Positions 1 through 7,833 of a stretch of 64,000 bases of DNA are shown one piece after another. A model generated the notes under the pieces. It saw only the letters and a list, made by a program, of their open reading frames with translations, had not been told where the DNA came from and made no database searches. Source of the stretch: Candidatus Jettenia sp. AMX2 (GTDB lineage: Bacteria; Planctomycetota; Brocadiia; Brocadiales; Brocadiaceae). How positions within the stretch are numbered: position 1 is the first letter of the stretch; every line of letters begins with the position of its first letter. The stretch is taken from the NCBI GenBank assembly GCA_030583665.1, contig CP129469.1, positions 496,001 to 560,000 on the forward strand, given 5' to 3'. The position numbers and the translations under genes were made by a program.

Positions 1-36
1 AATTTTACAAAATGGAGGTTTTTCACGGATTCAGTG

Positions 37-495
37 ATGATTCATGCAATTGACCATATCAATTTAGTGGTTTCTGATCTGGAGCGGTCAGTCCGTTTTT
101 ATACGGAATTGCTCGGATTTAAAGAGATTCGAAGGGCGCATCTTGAAGGGGAATGGATTGAATCCATCGTAGGTCTTAAGGATATTCATGCAGATGTCGT
201 CTACGTGGTTACACCGGGCGGTGAACCCCGGCTGGAATTGCTCTGCTACAAAACGCCCAAAGGCAATGCAGTTCCGGTAAATTCCTTTGCGAATACTATC
301 GGATTACGGCATATTGCCCTGCGGGTGAAGGATATCCATGCCACGGTAAACCGGTTAAAAAAAGCAGGAGTACCTTTCATCAGTGGCCCTGTTCCTGTTC
401 CGCCAAGCACAATAACACACGATGCAGGGCACAAAATACTCTGTTATTTTCATGACCCTGACGGGGTATTATTAGAGTTAGCAGAATACCGTTAA
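37..495 (+). CDS. VOC-family metalloenzyme (glyoxalase/epimerase-like)
   Basis: A 152-residue protein with two beta-alpha-beta-beta-beta modules, the normal size for a single-chain vicinal oxygen chelate enzyme. The usual four metal ligands appear to be present: His in 'DHINL' near the N-terminus, Glu in 'RLELL', His in 'LRHIAL' and Glu in 'LLELAEY' at the C-terminus. Such proteins are lactoylglutathione lyases, methylmalonyl-CoA epimerases or dioxygenases; the substrate cannot be read from the sequence. A GTG (34) and an ATG (37) are both possible starts. A GGAGG lies at 14-18, rather far upstream. It stands alone, with a palindromic repeat downstream. Confidence 0.8.
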   Translation: MIHAIDHINLVVSDLERSVRFYTELLGFKEIRRAHLEGEWIESIVGLKDIHADVVYVVTPGGEPRLELLCYKTPKGNAVPVNSFANTIGLRHIALRVKDIHATVNRLKKAGVPFISGPVPVPPSTITHDAGHKILCYFHDPDGVLLELAEYR

Positions 496-584
496 CTTTG
501 CTATCCTGTGTGCCATGTCTCACAAAGAGGTTATGTCTTCGGTTTGTGAGTAGATCTACAAAACATTAGGAATTTTTAAAGGCG

Positions 585-664
585 TTATTGCGAGGAACGA
601 AGTAACGAAGCAATCTCATGCTGGTGAGGGAGGGATTGCTTCGGAAAAGACCCTCGCAATGACC
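585..664. repeat. REP-like palindrome, family 1
   Basis: Two arms of an imperfect palindrome: 'TTGCGAGGAACGAAG' leading into 'GAAGCAATCT', then 'GGGATTGCTTCGG' and 'CCTCGCAATGACC'. The same arms recur at 5075-5154, 17402-17568, 24104-24164 and 25441-25512, with half copies at 13807-13838 and 38760-38792, always between genes. It lies in the 331-base gap 496-826, in which I see no gene. Confidence 0.75.
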
Positions 665-826
665 AGACAGGGAGTCACAGGGAGATGTTCGGTCTCATCC
701 CTGGAATACGGTAATTTCTCTTGATCGTTTGGTTGTTGCACTCAAAGAACTTGTTATCATTCCTGCTCTTGCTGTTCAAAATTACTATTTTTGCTAAAAG
801 TGTTAAAATAATTTTGCGAAGATATT

Positions 827-1531
827 ATGACAGTCTTTAAATCATTATTTGGAGTAGAACCATCGGAGATTCAGAAGACGTGTGTCATTGTCCCTTTTCT
901 TTCTCAAGGTCTTTTGAATCAACTGGGCATTGAATCACTGAAAAAAGGGAAACTTTATTCAACAGCAAATACTGATACGTTTACTTTTATAAAAGCCGGT
1001 ATCGGCACATTACTTGCCGGCGATGCGACCTTATACCTTGAACAGACAAACTGTCAGGAGATCATCTTTCTCGGTGCCTGTGGTCTTGTACAGGAAACAG
1101 ATGCTTTAACTACCGGCAGCCTTGTTTGCCCGGAGGAATGTTTATCTTTCGAAAGTTTTACGGATGTTCTTTTGAGGCAAACGGATAAAATAACCGTCCA
1201 TTACCCCGATCCGGATTTGCTTCAGTCTTTTTTGAGCAGCAACCCGGATATCATAATCCACCGGGTTAAAGGAATGAGTATGGGGTCATTAAAGTGCGAA
1301 GAATTTTACAAAGGATATTTTATTGAAAAAGGCATTGAGGTAATCGATATGGAATGTTCCGCCTTTTTCAGTGCTGCACATTACATCCAAAAAAGGGCAA
1401 TAGCCATTTTGTATGTGACGGATATCATTGGTAAAAAACATTTTTTTGAGCCGTTAGAACCACAAGACAAATTACCCATTAACAATGCAATTCAAGATGC
1501 CTGCAAAGTAATACGCTCATTTTGTAAATAG
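827..1531 (+). CDS. Nucleoside phosphorylase/hydrolase superfamily protein
   Basis: A 234-residue protein with the phosphorylase-superfamily (PNP_UDP_1) pattern. There is a Gly-rich 'GIGTLLAGDA' segment near residue 60, a 'FLGACGLV' strand near residue 85 resembling the family's 'xGtcG' phosphate/base site, and 'IDMECSAFFSAA' near residue 175, corresponding to the ribose-binding 'MExxA' motif. Members cleave purine nucleosides, methylthioadenosine/SAH or futalosine. An aminofutalosine synthase gene (mqnE) lies 30 kb away, so futalosine hydrolase was considered, but nothing in the sequence specifically supports it. The 3' end overlaps the convergent next gene by 40 bases. Confidence 0.65.
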   Translation: MTVFKSLFGVEPSEIQKTCVIVPFLSQGLLNQLGIESLKKGKLYSTANTDTFTFIKAGIGTLLAGDATLYLEQTNCQEIIFLGACGLVQETDALTTGSLVCPEECLSFESFTDVLLRQTDKITVHYPDPDLLQSFLSSNPDIIIHRVKGMSMGSLKCEEFYKGYFIEKGIEVIDMECSAFFSAAHYIQKRAIAILYVTDIIGKKHFFEPLEPQDKLPINNAIQDACKVIRSFCK

Positions 1532-2397
1532 CGAGTTATTGATTCTTCAAAATAATTCTCAAAAATATTCAACATCTCTTTTTGATTCATACTTTTATGT
1601 TTATCTGTCAACTGAGAACACACTTGCCTCTTACTATTTTTCAAAGCAGTTCTATTATCATAAATCAACCGTGCTACACCCTGGATTTCCAGGTATAATG
1701 CGAGCTGATCCCTGCCCGGGCTTTTTATAGAACAACGGTCGTCCCATCCCAACCAGTCCCATCTGCATACCAGATTTAATTTCTTTCTAATAAATTTATT
1801 CACTATTGCCTGAAACCATATGCGATGATATTTTCCGTCAAAAACTATATATGCTGGTTCACCCCAGTGGCCTTCACATGACGACCATGTTGATATCCCA
1901 ATGGAAGAAATAGCTTTCACAAGACGGGCTATAAAAGGTTCTAAATCATATACGCGTATTCTGGGAAGACGCTCACATTCCCTAAATTGATTGAACTTGC
2001 CGTACCAATCACGTTCCCAATTCAATCGAAAAAGATCGACAGGGATTTCTTGCGTAAATATTTCAGCTAAATATTGATCGTTATTTATATCAAACAACTG
2101 CGTATTAATAAAATTAAAGTATACATGGCAGTTCTGGACAATACTTTCATTATCTTGTTTATCAATAGCATCCTGATGTGGTTTATGATATATCTTTTTA
2201 TAGTTGACGTGTTGCAGTATTTCCAGGAATTCACCATCCTCTCTATGGGAATCATTACTTAACCGTACTTTTCCGGAACTTTTGTCCAGTTCTAATAAAA
2301 ATCCCCTGGCTGAAAAGATCTCATAAAAACGTTCAAGATGCTCGTTCTTATCACCTACTATTCTCTTAATAAATTCTTCTATAATGGATGTCTTCAT
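1492..2397 (-). CDS. Hypothetical protein with SCEGH motif
   Basis: A 301-residue soluble protein of no family I can name. There is no signal peptide or membrane segment. The middle (about residues 165-200) contains 'STWSSCEGHWGEPAY', a Cys-Glu-Gly-His motif seen in assorted poorly described phage and accessory proteins, followed by a Trp-rich stretch near residue 215. The coding strand is AT-rich. It is convergent with, and overlaps by 40 bases, the nucleoside-phosphorylase-like gene. Its position in a region of mobile remnants suggests accessory DNA. Function unknown. Confidence 0.6.
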   Translation of the reverse strand: MKTSIIEEFIKRIVGDKNEHLERFYEIFSARGFLLELDKSSGKVRLSNDSHREDGEFLEILQHVNYKKIYHKPHQDAIDKQDNESIVQNCHVYFNFINTQLFDINNDQYLAEIFTQEIPVDLFRLNWERDWYGKFNQFRECERLPRIRVYDLEPFIARLVKAISSIGISTWSSCEGHWGEPAYIVFDGKYHRIWFQAIVNKFIRKKLNLVCRWDWLGWDDRCSIKSPGRDQLALYLEIQGVARLIYDNRTALKNSKRQVCSQLTDKHKSMNQKEMLNIFENYFEESITRYLQNERITLQAS

Positions 2398-2577
2398 TAT
2401 AAGATTTAATCGTTATTTTGTTATTGCCATGCTGAGCAAAGTGAATCATCTCAGTCATAAAAATAATACCTATTGTTGCATATTATTTCAATATCTAACA
2501 GAAATAAAGATTTAAAAACAGGGTTATAGCATTCATCAAATGAAACCGGACAGAATATGATAAAAATTGAATCAAGT

Positions 2578-2599
2578 AGGGCAGGCACTGCCTGCCAAA
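2578..2599. repeat. REP-like palindrome, family 2
   Basis: Perfect palindromic core 'GGCAGGCACTGCCTGCC', usually preceded by 'GTAG'. The same core, or a one-base variant, recurs at 13855-13873, 20932-20951, 20981-21000, 27467-27487, 27602-27623 and 38861-38880. It is intergenic, between the 301-residue gene and the BrxL-like fragment. Confidence 0.75.
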
Positions 2600-2631
2600 A
2601 ACAAAATGCAACGTATTCATTTTTGCAATAA

Positions 2632-2856
2632 TTAATCCAACAAAGCCTTTAGCAGGCAATCCTTTGAATCGGTATAATACTGAATATTAATTTTTGTGAT
2701 CATGTCGTCTGACAAGTCATTCAGTTGCTTGCGGGCGTTTAAGGGGATGAGCAAGGTTGTGGCGACTTTTTCTATCGCCAATTCTGCCAGGTTAACAGCA
2801 TTATAAATGTTATCAACCGAACCGCTCAGATTCAGTTGCCCAATGATAACTAAACT
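2632..2856 (-). pseudogene. C-terminal fragment of Lon-like protease (BrxL-type)
   Basis: About 75 codons remain on the minus strand, ending at a TAA at 2632-2634. The translation includes 'IIGQLNLSGSV', 'NLAELAIEKVATTLLIPLNA' and the terminal 'YYTDSKDCLLKALLD'. This matches the end of Lon-type S16 proteolytic domains, where 'FYSDPxDAVxKAL' is usual. BrxL of BREX phage-defence systems has this kind of C-terminal domain, and that is the best guess. The N-terminal part is missing: the frame stops exactly where the inverted repeat of a broken insertion sequence starts. No other BREX gene is seen in the window. Confidence 0.6.
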
Positions 2857-3508
2857 GTGTTGGTTCAGCGTAAATTGGACAAACCCAAAACAAAAATAAG
2901 GACAAATTTGCCTTTGGCAAAAATTGAGTTTTTTTAGGCATGGGGGAAGCTCTGGATATCCAGTGATAATTTTTCATTGTAGGTGGAGGAGCCATAGGCT
3001 CCTCCAGACGGATATCCGTCACTACCCGATCGGCTATCCCTGGCAGGTTGCTTGTCTGCGTGCGGACGCGCACAGGCAGGCTCTCCAGCAGAGCCTGCTT
3101 CCGTTTCGCCGACTGGTAGTATTCCATCTTGTTCTGCCTTTGTCAATCCAAAAGAATCTTTGCTCATTCGCCTGATTCTTCTTTTCTCACGCGCCTCGTG
3201 CAACTTTCTATCACGTTCAGAAAAAATGACCTGTTCACGGCCTTCCAGTTTATCTTTTGGTGCAATATACCCCAAGGCATTATAAAGTCGTTTGTTATTG
3301 TAATAATCCACAAAACTTTCCACGATTCTTCTTGCGTCATCCACACTAAGGGGTGTCTTAGGACGAATACCTTCACTTTCTCCTGACTTGAATAACTCTT
3401 TCGTTTTTTTTCATATACATTTCCTCCTCTTTTTTCAATCTTTGTTATACTAACATTATATGCTATCTTTTTTGAGGAAATGGCCAATTCCGTCTGAAGC
3501 AAAACAAT
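2850..3508 (-). mobile_element. Internally deleted insertion sequence (IS3-like)
   Basis: Left and right ends are imperfect inverted repeats: 2850-2888 read forward and 3468-3508 read in reverse share TTCAG, AATTGG, CA and AAAA blocks in register. On the minus strand the element starts with a good ribosome site and the first residues of a typical orfA ('RKSYSSQEKVK'). It jumps near 3370 directly to the end of an integrase-type orfB, 'FVDYYNNKRLYNALGY'. Almost all of orfA and the DDE core are gone, so it cannot move on its own. It truncates the BrxL-like gene. Confidence 0.7.
2934..3344 (-). pseudogene. Transposase orfB C-terminal remnant
   Basis: The reading frame holds 'VESFVDYYNNKRLYNALGY', the conserved tail of rve-type IS3 transposases (integrase core C-terminus, 'xYNxxRxHxxLGY'). 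A basic 'REKRRIRRMSK' segment follows, then about 75 residues of low-complexity tail. The three catalytic acidic residues are missing, so it is inactive. The 5' part is fused out of frame to the first codons of orfA by the internal deletion. Confidence 0.65.
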
Positions 3509-3671
3509 ACAACCAACTAACCCGACTTTCGCAATTCGCACCTAAAAAAGGTTATTTTTGGACAAATATTACCCTGAAACCCTTGATTTTACAGGGGTCA
3601 ATTTTCAAAATGGCTTGTAGTGCCGACCTACCTATTGACGTCATTGCGGAAAACTGAGAAAAAGGGGAGCA

Positions 3672-3782
3672 GGAGGGTCACATCTTAAATATTAAATATT
3701 CAGTTTTAATCTTTTTTGCCTCTATTTTTATAAAACTCAGGTAGTGCCCAATTAATGCTTAATTTTTAAGATGTGACCCTCC
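3672..3782. repeat. MITE-like element, 111 bp
   Basis: An 18-base perfect terminal inverted repeat, 'GGAGGGTCACATCTTAAA' at 3672-3689 and its complement at 3765-3782, encloses 75 AT-rich bases with no coding potential. It lies in the 490-base gap between the deleted insertion sequence and the lipoprotein genes. No transposase with matching ends is in the window. Confidence 0.65.
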
Positions 3783-4005
3783 CTCTCTCCTCTCTCCCTA
3801 GAAAATTTGGTTAAAAGCTCATTTGACCCAGTCTGTCTGGGAACATAATTGACTTGAAACTCGGTTTCAAGTATACAAACGGGGTTGTACAAAAAGTTCT
3901 TTTGATAGTCATATCAAAATGGTGGTTAAATGTACTTTTATCACTCTGTATCGTATATCAACATATATTTACCCTGTTGGTGTAAAACTACCTGAGTAGT
4001 TACAC

Positions 4006-4046
4006 TTTTTTGAAGAAATGTCCAATTCCTTCTTAATCAGAACAAT
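4006..4046. repeat. Solo IS-end repeat
   Basis: Starts 'TTTTTTGAAGAAATGTCCAA' and continues to 'ATCAGAACAAT'. It matches the right inverted repeat of the deleted IS at 3468-3508. Further copies are at 6274-6311 (reverse), 13200-13236 (reverse) and 23872-23912. It sits just past the stop of the 174-residue lipoprotein gene. The core 'GGAAATGTCCAATTCC' of the fuller copies is itself imperfectly palindromic. Confidence 0.65.
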
Positions 4047-4055
4047 GCTACTAAG

Positions 4056-4580
4056 TTAAATTTTTTCCTTTTCAATGAATAAAGCCTTGTCTATTTTGGA
4101 AAAAACATTTTGGTAGATCTTGGCATCATAAACAGGTTGAGACCAGATATTACCACCTGTATTAGACAATGCCTTTTCTACAATGTTAATCCGAATCCGA
4201 ATGCCTTTCCCGAATTTTTCTATGGTTGTTGACGATTCATATCTTTTGGTTGTCTGGTACGTTCCCATCCCGGAGCCATACCAGAATTCAACAGTTCTTT
4301 TGGTTGATTTGTCTACTTCGTATGATTCCATAACGGCTGTTACGAGGCCTAGTTCAGGGCTTGCTGTTGTTATGATAAAGCCCTCATCCTGAAAGGCTGC
4401 TATTACTGCCTTCGTCGCAGCATTCAGGTCATTGTGTTCATATTCCCGTGTCTGTATTTGCCTGAGTTGTAGTTGTGTTAATTCAGGAATGGGAGGCGGT
4501 TTTGGGGTTGCCGCACAGCCAGTTGTGATGATTACTATCAATGATAAGAATAAATGTTTTCTCATGTTTTTCTTTCTCAT
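4056..4580 (-). CDS. Lipoprotein of unknown function
   Basis: A 174-residue protein beginning with a lipoprotein signal peptide: a basic N-terminus, a hydrophobic 'LFLSLIVIITTG' stretch and the lipobox ending at Cys22, followed by a Pro-rich linker. The mature part (from about residue 45) has an alpha/beta pattern with 'GFIITTASPELGLVTA', typical of small envelope lipoproteins that detect or buffer outer-membrane stress, but I cannot assign a family. Its first base is the last base of the upstream SmpA/BamE-like lipoprotein gene, so the two are one transcription unit. Confidence 0.65.
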   Translation of the reverse strand: MRKKNMRKHLFLSLIVIITTGCAATPKPPPIPELTQLQLRQIQTREYEHNDLNAATKAVIAAFQDEGFIITTASPELGLVTAVMESYEVDKSTKRTVEFWYGSGMGTYQTTKRYESSTTIEKFGKGIRIRINIVEKALSNTGGNIWSQPVYDAKIYQNVFSKIDKALFIEKEKI

Positions 4581-4978
4581 TAAAATTTACTAGCATGATA
4601 GGAAAAGGATTCGACATTTGCATTTTCATCAAATTTAATGATTACTGTGAGGGTTTTTTGTGTTGTGCTGATAGTGCCAGAGGAACCAAAGGCACCGACA
4701 AGAATTAATGTTCCATATGTGCTGCTTTCAGAACGTGATGCCTCGGAGGCTATTTTGTCATATACCCAAGTTTCTCTTCCCGTGCTATCCCTTGTTACGA
4801 TATTGGGTGACCCTAAAACGGCAGCAACATTAGCCTGGGACATACCCGTTTTAATTTCTTTCTGCACAACGCCCACCGTCAATTCCCTTTCTTTTGTGGA
4901 AGAGAGTTTTTGGTGGTGATCAACATTTGTACAGCCGGTGATTAATACAAGGAATAAAAAAATATATTTTATTAGCAT
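4580..4978 (-). CDS. SmpA/OmlA (BamE)-like lipoprotein
   Basis: A 132-residue protein with a short lipoprotein signal (lipobox 'LITGC', Cys16). A SmpA/OmlA-type fold follows: 'VVQKEIKTGMSQANVAAVLG' and 'TRDSTGRETWVYD' are the two hallmark segments ('I..GMtk.eV...lG.P....' and the Trp-Tyr strand). BamE itself is a small accessory of the outer-membrane beta-barrel assembly machine; paralogues with this fold are widespread and not all act there. It is the first gene of a two-gene unit with the 174-residue lipoprotein. Confidence 0.65.
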   Translation of the reverse strand: MLIKYIFLFLVLITGCTNVDHHQKLSSTKERELTVGVVQKEIKTGMSQANVAAVLGSPNIVTRDSTGRETWVYDKIASEASRSESSTYGTLILVGAFGSSGTISTTQKTLTVIIKFDENANVESFSYHASKF

Positions 4979-5074
4979 GCCCCTCTCCCCTTTTCATAAA
5001 TTACATTTTTAGATGTATCAATTCGTACAAACGAACTAGTGTATCGTTCTACAAATATGTTTACATATGTTATT

Positions 5075-5154
5075 GTCATTGCGAGCGACAGCGAAGCAAT
5101 CTTAAGGCTTTATAGAACAAGAGTTTGCTTCGTCGTTCCACTCCTCGCAATGAC
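5075..5154. repeat. REP-like palindrome, family 1
   Basis: 'GTCATTGCGAGCGACAGCG' plus 'AAGCAATCT' form one arm, and 'TTTGCTTCGTCG' plus 'CTCCTCGCAATGAC' the other. It is a full copy, located upstream of the lipoprotein pair in the 623-base gap 4979-5601. Confidence 0.7.
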
Positions 5155-5267
5155 ATTCGTTTTTGTATAGGTTTTTATGAAACGCTGTACTAGTGATACG
5201 CAACATTATTTAATAGACTAACATATAATTGAGGTGTAATATTTCCTAAAATAAAGGAGATATTATA

Positions 5268-5366
5268 GCCAAACCGTTACCGGATATTTCCCTTTCAGAC
5301 GAAGAAAGGGAAGAACCGCATAATATTATTCGCAAAGCGGTGCTAGATGCCATAATGAAACAATAA
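5268..5366 (+). pseudogene. Small ORF with damaged start codon
   Basis: A 32-codon frame ending in TAA, 'AKPLPDISLSDEEREEPHN' at its beginning, hydrophilic and helical. An 'AAGGAGA' ribosome-site-like sequence at 5254-5260 stands the right distance from an ATA where an ATG would be expected, suggesting a lost start codon. No family recognised; it may be only the N-terminal fragment of a former gene. The rest of the gap (5367-5601) holds nothing I can identify. Confidence 0.25.
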
Positions 5367-5601
5367 TATGTGTCATGCCTATTGTGTCAAACCATAAAAA
5401 CATTAACAAATTTTGGTCCCGCCAGAGTACATAAATAATACTACCAAGAATAATGCTCGCCGTTCCCATTATTATATTTTTTATTTTGTTTTCATCTTCT
5501 TATTATTGAAACTAATGTTATACTAACCGGTGCCATCCCTTGTTTATACGGCTTTATCGGCCCGAAAGTTATCTGGCATTCTGTTGGATCATTGATTAAA
5601 T

Positions 5602-5912
5602 TCAGCTCAGAAGTTGCTTCTTCTTCCGATTGAATTCTTCATCTGTAAGAACACCTTTATCTCTTAGCTCTACAAGCTTATTCAATTCTTCAGCAACGCT
5701 GCTTGCCTAGTTATTAATAACACTTGTTTTGTACTTGTAAAAGACCAGACGAGGGCAATAACCCAACCCAAGAAGGTCCAACCAAGGAAGATGTTGAGCA
5801 CAAATATTGCAGCTTTGGATGGATGTTCTCGGTTGCAAGCAACAATGGTTGGGATGAAGTAAATTGCGAGTAAAATACTTATTGCCGCAAATATTACTCC
5901 GGGGTTTTCCAT
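5602..5912 (-). pseudogene. Superinfection-immunity membrane protein + SHOCT, frameshifted
   Basis: The first 76 codons (5912 down to 5682) encode two transmembrane helices. They contain 'YFIPTIVACNREHP' and 'IFLGWTFLGWVIALVW', the signature of the Imm_superinfect family (T4 Imm-like superinfection-immunity proteins). That frame stops at 5682. In another frame, from about 5700 to the TGA at 5602-5604, the strand encodes 'AEELNKLVELRDKGVLTDEE', a SHOCT oligomerisation domain, which normally forms the C-terminus of such proteins. One indel near 5695-5710 would restore a single gene of about 103 residues. It is either inactivated or a sequencing error. Confidence 0.65.
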
Positions 5913-6273
5913 TTTTCCTTTTTAGTAAATTTCAAAATGATGATTATACAGTTTGTATATAAAGACATAAGCAGACCGGGGTATAAATTATTGTCGTGCT
6001 AACGTCCTTTGATCAGCAGTTGCTGTATCGTGGTTCCAATATTCTGAAGGCTCTTTAATTGTTATCCATGTTGTAAGCCTGTTGGACACTCATTTCTCTT
6101 CTTTGAAAAGAGTTGAAATTAGGAGATAGTGGAAAGTTATCTTTTTATAAAACTGCGTAATAGTCTAACAATAGTGAAGAAAATTACAAGCTTTTTCCCA
6201 GCAAAATTAAATGATCAGGGGGCCTTGCTTTCATAATACGAAAATTTAAATTTATGACACGTAAAATTATCCC

Positions 6274-6311
6274 TTTGTTCTGCTTCAGAAGGAATCGGAT
6301 ATTTCCATCTG
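6274..6311. repeat. Solo IS-end repeat (reverse orientation)
   Basis: 'TTGTTCTGCTTCAGAAGGAA' followed by 'TCGGATATTTCCATC' is the reverse-complement form of the IS-end repeat at 3468-3508. It lies in the 454-base gap 5913-6366, in which no gene is apparent. Confidence 0.5.
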
Positions 6312-6366
6312 ATGAGCGACAATTAAAATTACCCAAGGGATCTTTCATAATTAACTCTGGCATGTT

Positions 6367-6756
6367 TCAAAGCAGCTTATCCAGCGGTGCCCAGCCAGTC
6401 GGATGGGGAAATTGGTTCTTGTTGAAACCTTCCGCAGCAGGTGGACGTCCTTTGCGCGCAATAAAATCAGTCTGATAGGTATTCAGTAAAAATAGAGCAT
6501 CATTTTTGTGGAGTACCCAAACATTTCCCTCATCAACTACATAGATCACAACTATATTTACCACCTCGACTTGTCTTTTTTTCAACCATATGCCATTCCT
6601 CGACTTTAATCCCTTCACCTCTACCCGAATTTCTCGTCCGGGCTTGCATGCCAGCAGATCGCCATATTTGTAATTGCGGGGACGGCGTACTACTTTATAG
6701 CCACGAGATTTGATTTGTTCCTCTACCCTGAAAAGTGCTATTTCCTCTGCATCCAT
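6367..6756 (-). CDS. PD-(D/E)XK nuclease-like protein
   Basis: A 129-residue protein. An acidic helix ('EIALFRVEEQIKSRGYKVV') is followed by 'YKYGDLLA' and 'IRVEVKGL' at about residues 30-50. This spacing, Asp then Glu-x-Lys on adjacent strands, matches the PD-(D/E)XK restriction-endonuclease fold as in DUF3883-type domains. It probably binds or cuts DNA, but the substrate is unknown. It is the last gene of the sigma-54-driven operon, 61 bases after the 220-residue gene. The association with methylase-like, zinc-ribbon and signalling genes suggests a role as an effector. Confidence 0.55.
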   Translation of the reverse strand: MDAEEIALFRVEEQIKSRGYKVVRRPRNYKYGDLLACKPGREIRVEVKGLKSRNGIWLKKRQVEVVNIVVIYVVDEGNVWVLHKNDALFLLNTYQTDFIARKGRPPAAEGFNKNQFPHPTGWAPLDKLL

Positions 6757-6817
6757 AAGATGCTCCTTTCTAAAATTTCAACTATCTGTTTTTATGAATT
6801 TTATGTTTTCTATGATT

Positions 6818-7480
6818 CTATAGATGACCATAAGCCCACAACACCTTGTCGATTTTTCGTGGAGTCCAAAAGGATGTCCGAAACCATTCATTGTTCTCCG
6901 CAGCCTTTCTCCTCATGATATTAATAAGCATAGTGCCATTTTTGTGGCTAATATTAAAGGATTTACCATGAGGTTTCTTGCTTCCATTAATTCTTTTAGC
7001 TAATTCCTGTAATTGTAGCAGTTCAGATAATCCATTGACATTTGCCAATGCCAATATTAGAAATTCATCAACCGTGCCAAAATGTTCTGGATACATAAGC
7101 GCCAGAAGACCAGAAGCGCCTGCAATACCAAGCCCCTTAATGGATTTTGCAAGCTCAAGCCCTTTCCTGATATCGTTCTTATCAAAAGAAAGCAAGCGTT
7201 CCTTGATTTGATATAAATCAGTTAAACTATTTTTCTTCAAACTATTCCGGGTCGTTGCAAGCCGATTCGGCGCTGTGTATTTCCATGGGAAGTATTTATC
7301 GTATAGGAAAAAGTACCATTCTTTCGGAGTAAAATTGCAAATCATAGAGAGATCCAATGGGTCGAGTTCTGCATCGAGCCTGGCAACCGTACTGCTCTTG
7401 ATGTACTTATGATACTTATCTAAAGCATAATGCCATTCTGATTCTGATCTGCTGCGCCATAAAGAATTGGTGCTGTTCAT
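6818..7480 (-). CDS. Uncharacterised protein, helix-hairpin-helix-like core
   Basis: A 220-residue, mainly helical, basic protein with no signal peptide or membrane helix. The segment near residues 110-145, 'IKGLGIAGASGLLALMYPEH' followed by 'FGTVDEF', resembles the HhH-GPD pattern of DNA glycosylases (hairpin 'GlGxxxA' then an acidic Asp). The C-terminal 'FWTPRKIDKVLWAYG' is also like HhH enzymes that end a DNA-repair domain. It lies in the operon 78 bases after the zinc-ribbon gene. DNA binding is a reasonable inference; catalysis is not shown. Confidence 0.5.
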   Translation of the reverse strand: MNSTNSLWRSRSESEWHYALDKYHKYIKSSTVARLDAELDPLDLSMICNFTPKEWYFFLYDKYFPWKYTAPNRLATTRNSLKKNSLTDLYQIKERLLSFDKNDIRKGLELAKSIKGLGIAGASGLLALMYPEHFGTVDEFLILALANVNGLSELLQLQELAKRINGSKKPHGKSFNISHKNGTMLINIMRRKAAENNEWFRTSFWTPRKIDKVLWAYGHL

Positions 7481-7558
7481 GAACTATTCTCCTCAAATAG
7501 TACCTGTATTGACAAAGCATTAAGAGATTTTCCAGAAAAAGGTATATCATTTTTATTT

Positions 7559-7831
7559 TCAGGCCGATACAGAATTTTCTTTAATAAGATAATATTCACC
7601 GATACCTATGTACCGCATGAGTTCCCACAACTTTGGAATTATTTCACGAGTGGTCATGTCATCCCACTTGTCCTCTTCCTTTGACATTGATACACATTCG
7701 AGGAAAAGTTCGCCTATCATAGACATACATTGTTCACAAACCCTTATACCTGCTATTGGTTTTGATAAGATGTATGCCTCGTTATTACACCAATAACATT
7801 TGCCGTAATAATTGAATTTAGAAAAATCCAA
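7559..7831 (-). CDS. Small zinc-ribbon protein
   Basis: A 90-residue protein whose N-terminus carries 'CYWCNNEA' and 'VCEQCM', two CxxC pairs about 18 residues apart, typical of a structural zinc ribbon. The rest is an acidic helical tail with 'WDDMTTREIIPKLWELM'. It starts 2 bases downstream of the response-regulator stop codon, so it is translated from the same message. The function is unknown; it could be an adaptor for the neighbouring regulator or nuclease. Confidence 0.6.
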   Translation of the reverse strand: MDFSKFNYYGKCYWCNNEAYILSKPIAGIRVCEQCMSMIGELFLECVSMSKEEDKWDDMTTREIIPKLWELMRYIGIGEYYLIKENSVSA

Positions 7832-7833
7832 AG

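Noticed and set aside
827-1531. Calling this gene futalosine hydrolase (mqnB)
   Set aside because: The superfamily fits and mqnE is in the window, but it is 30 kb away and no MqnB-specific motif is visible. The broader name is safer.
3052-3386. Open frames on the plus strand inside the deleted insertion sequence
   Set aside because: They are antisense shadows of the transposase remnant, with no ribosome site and no protein-like composition.
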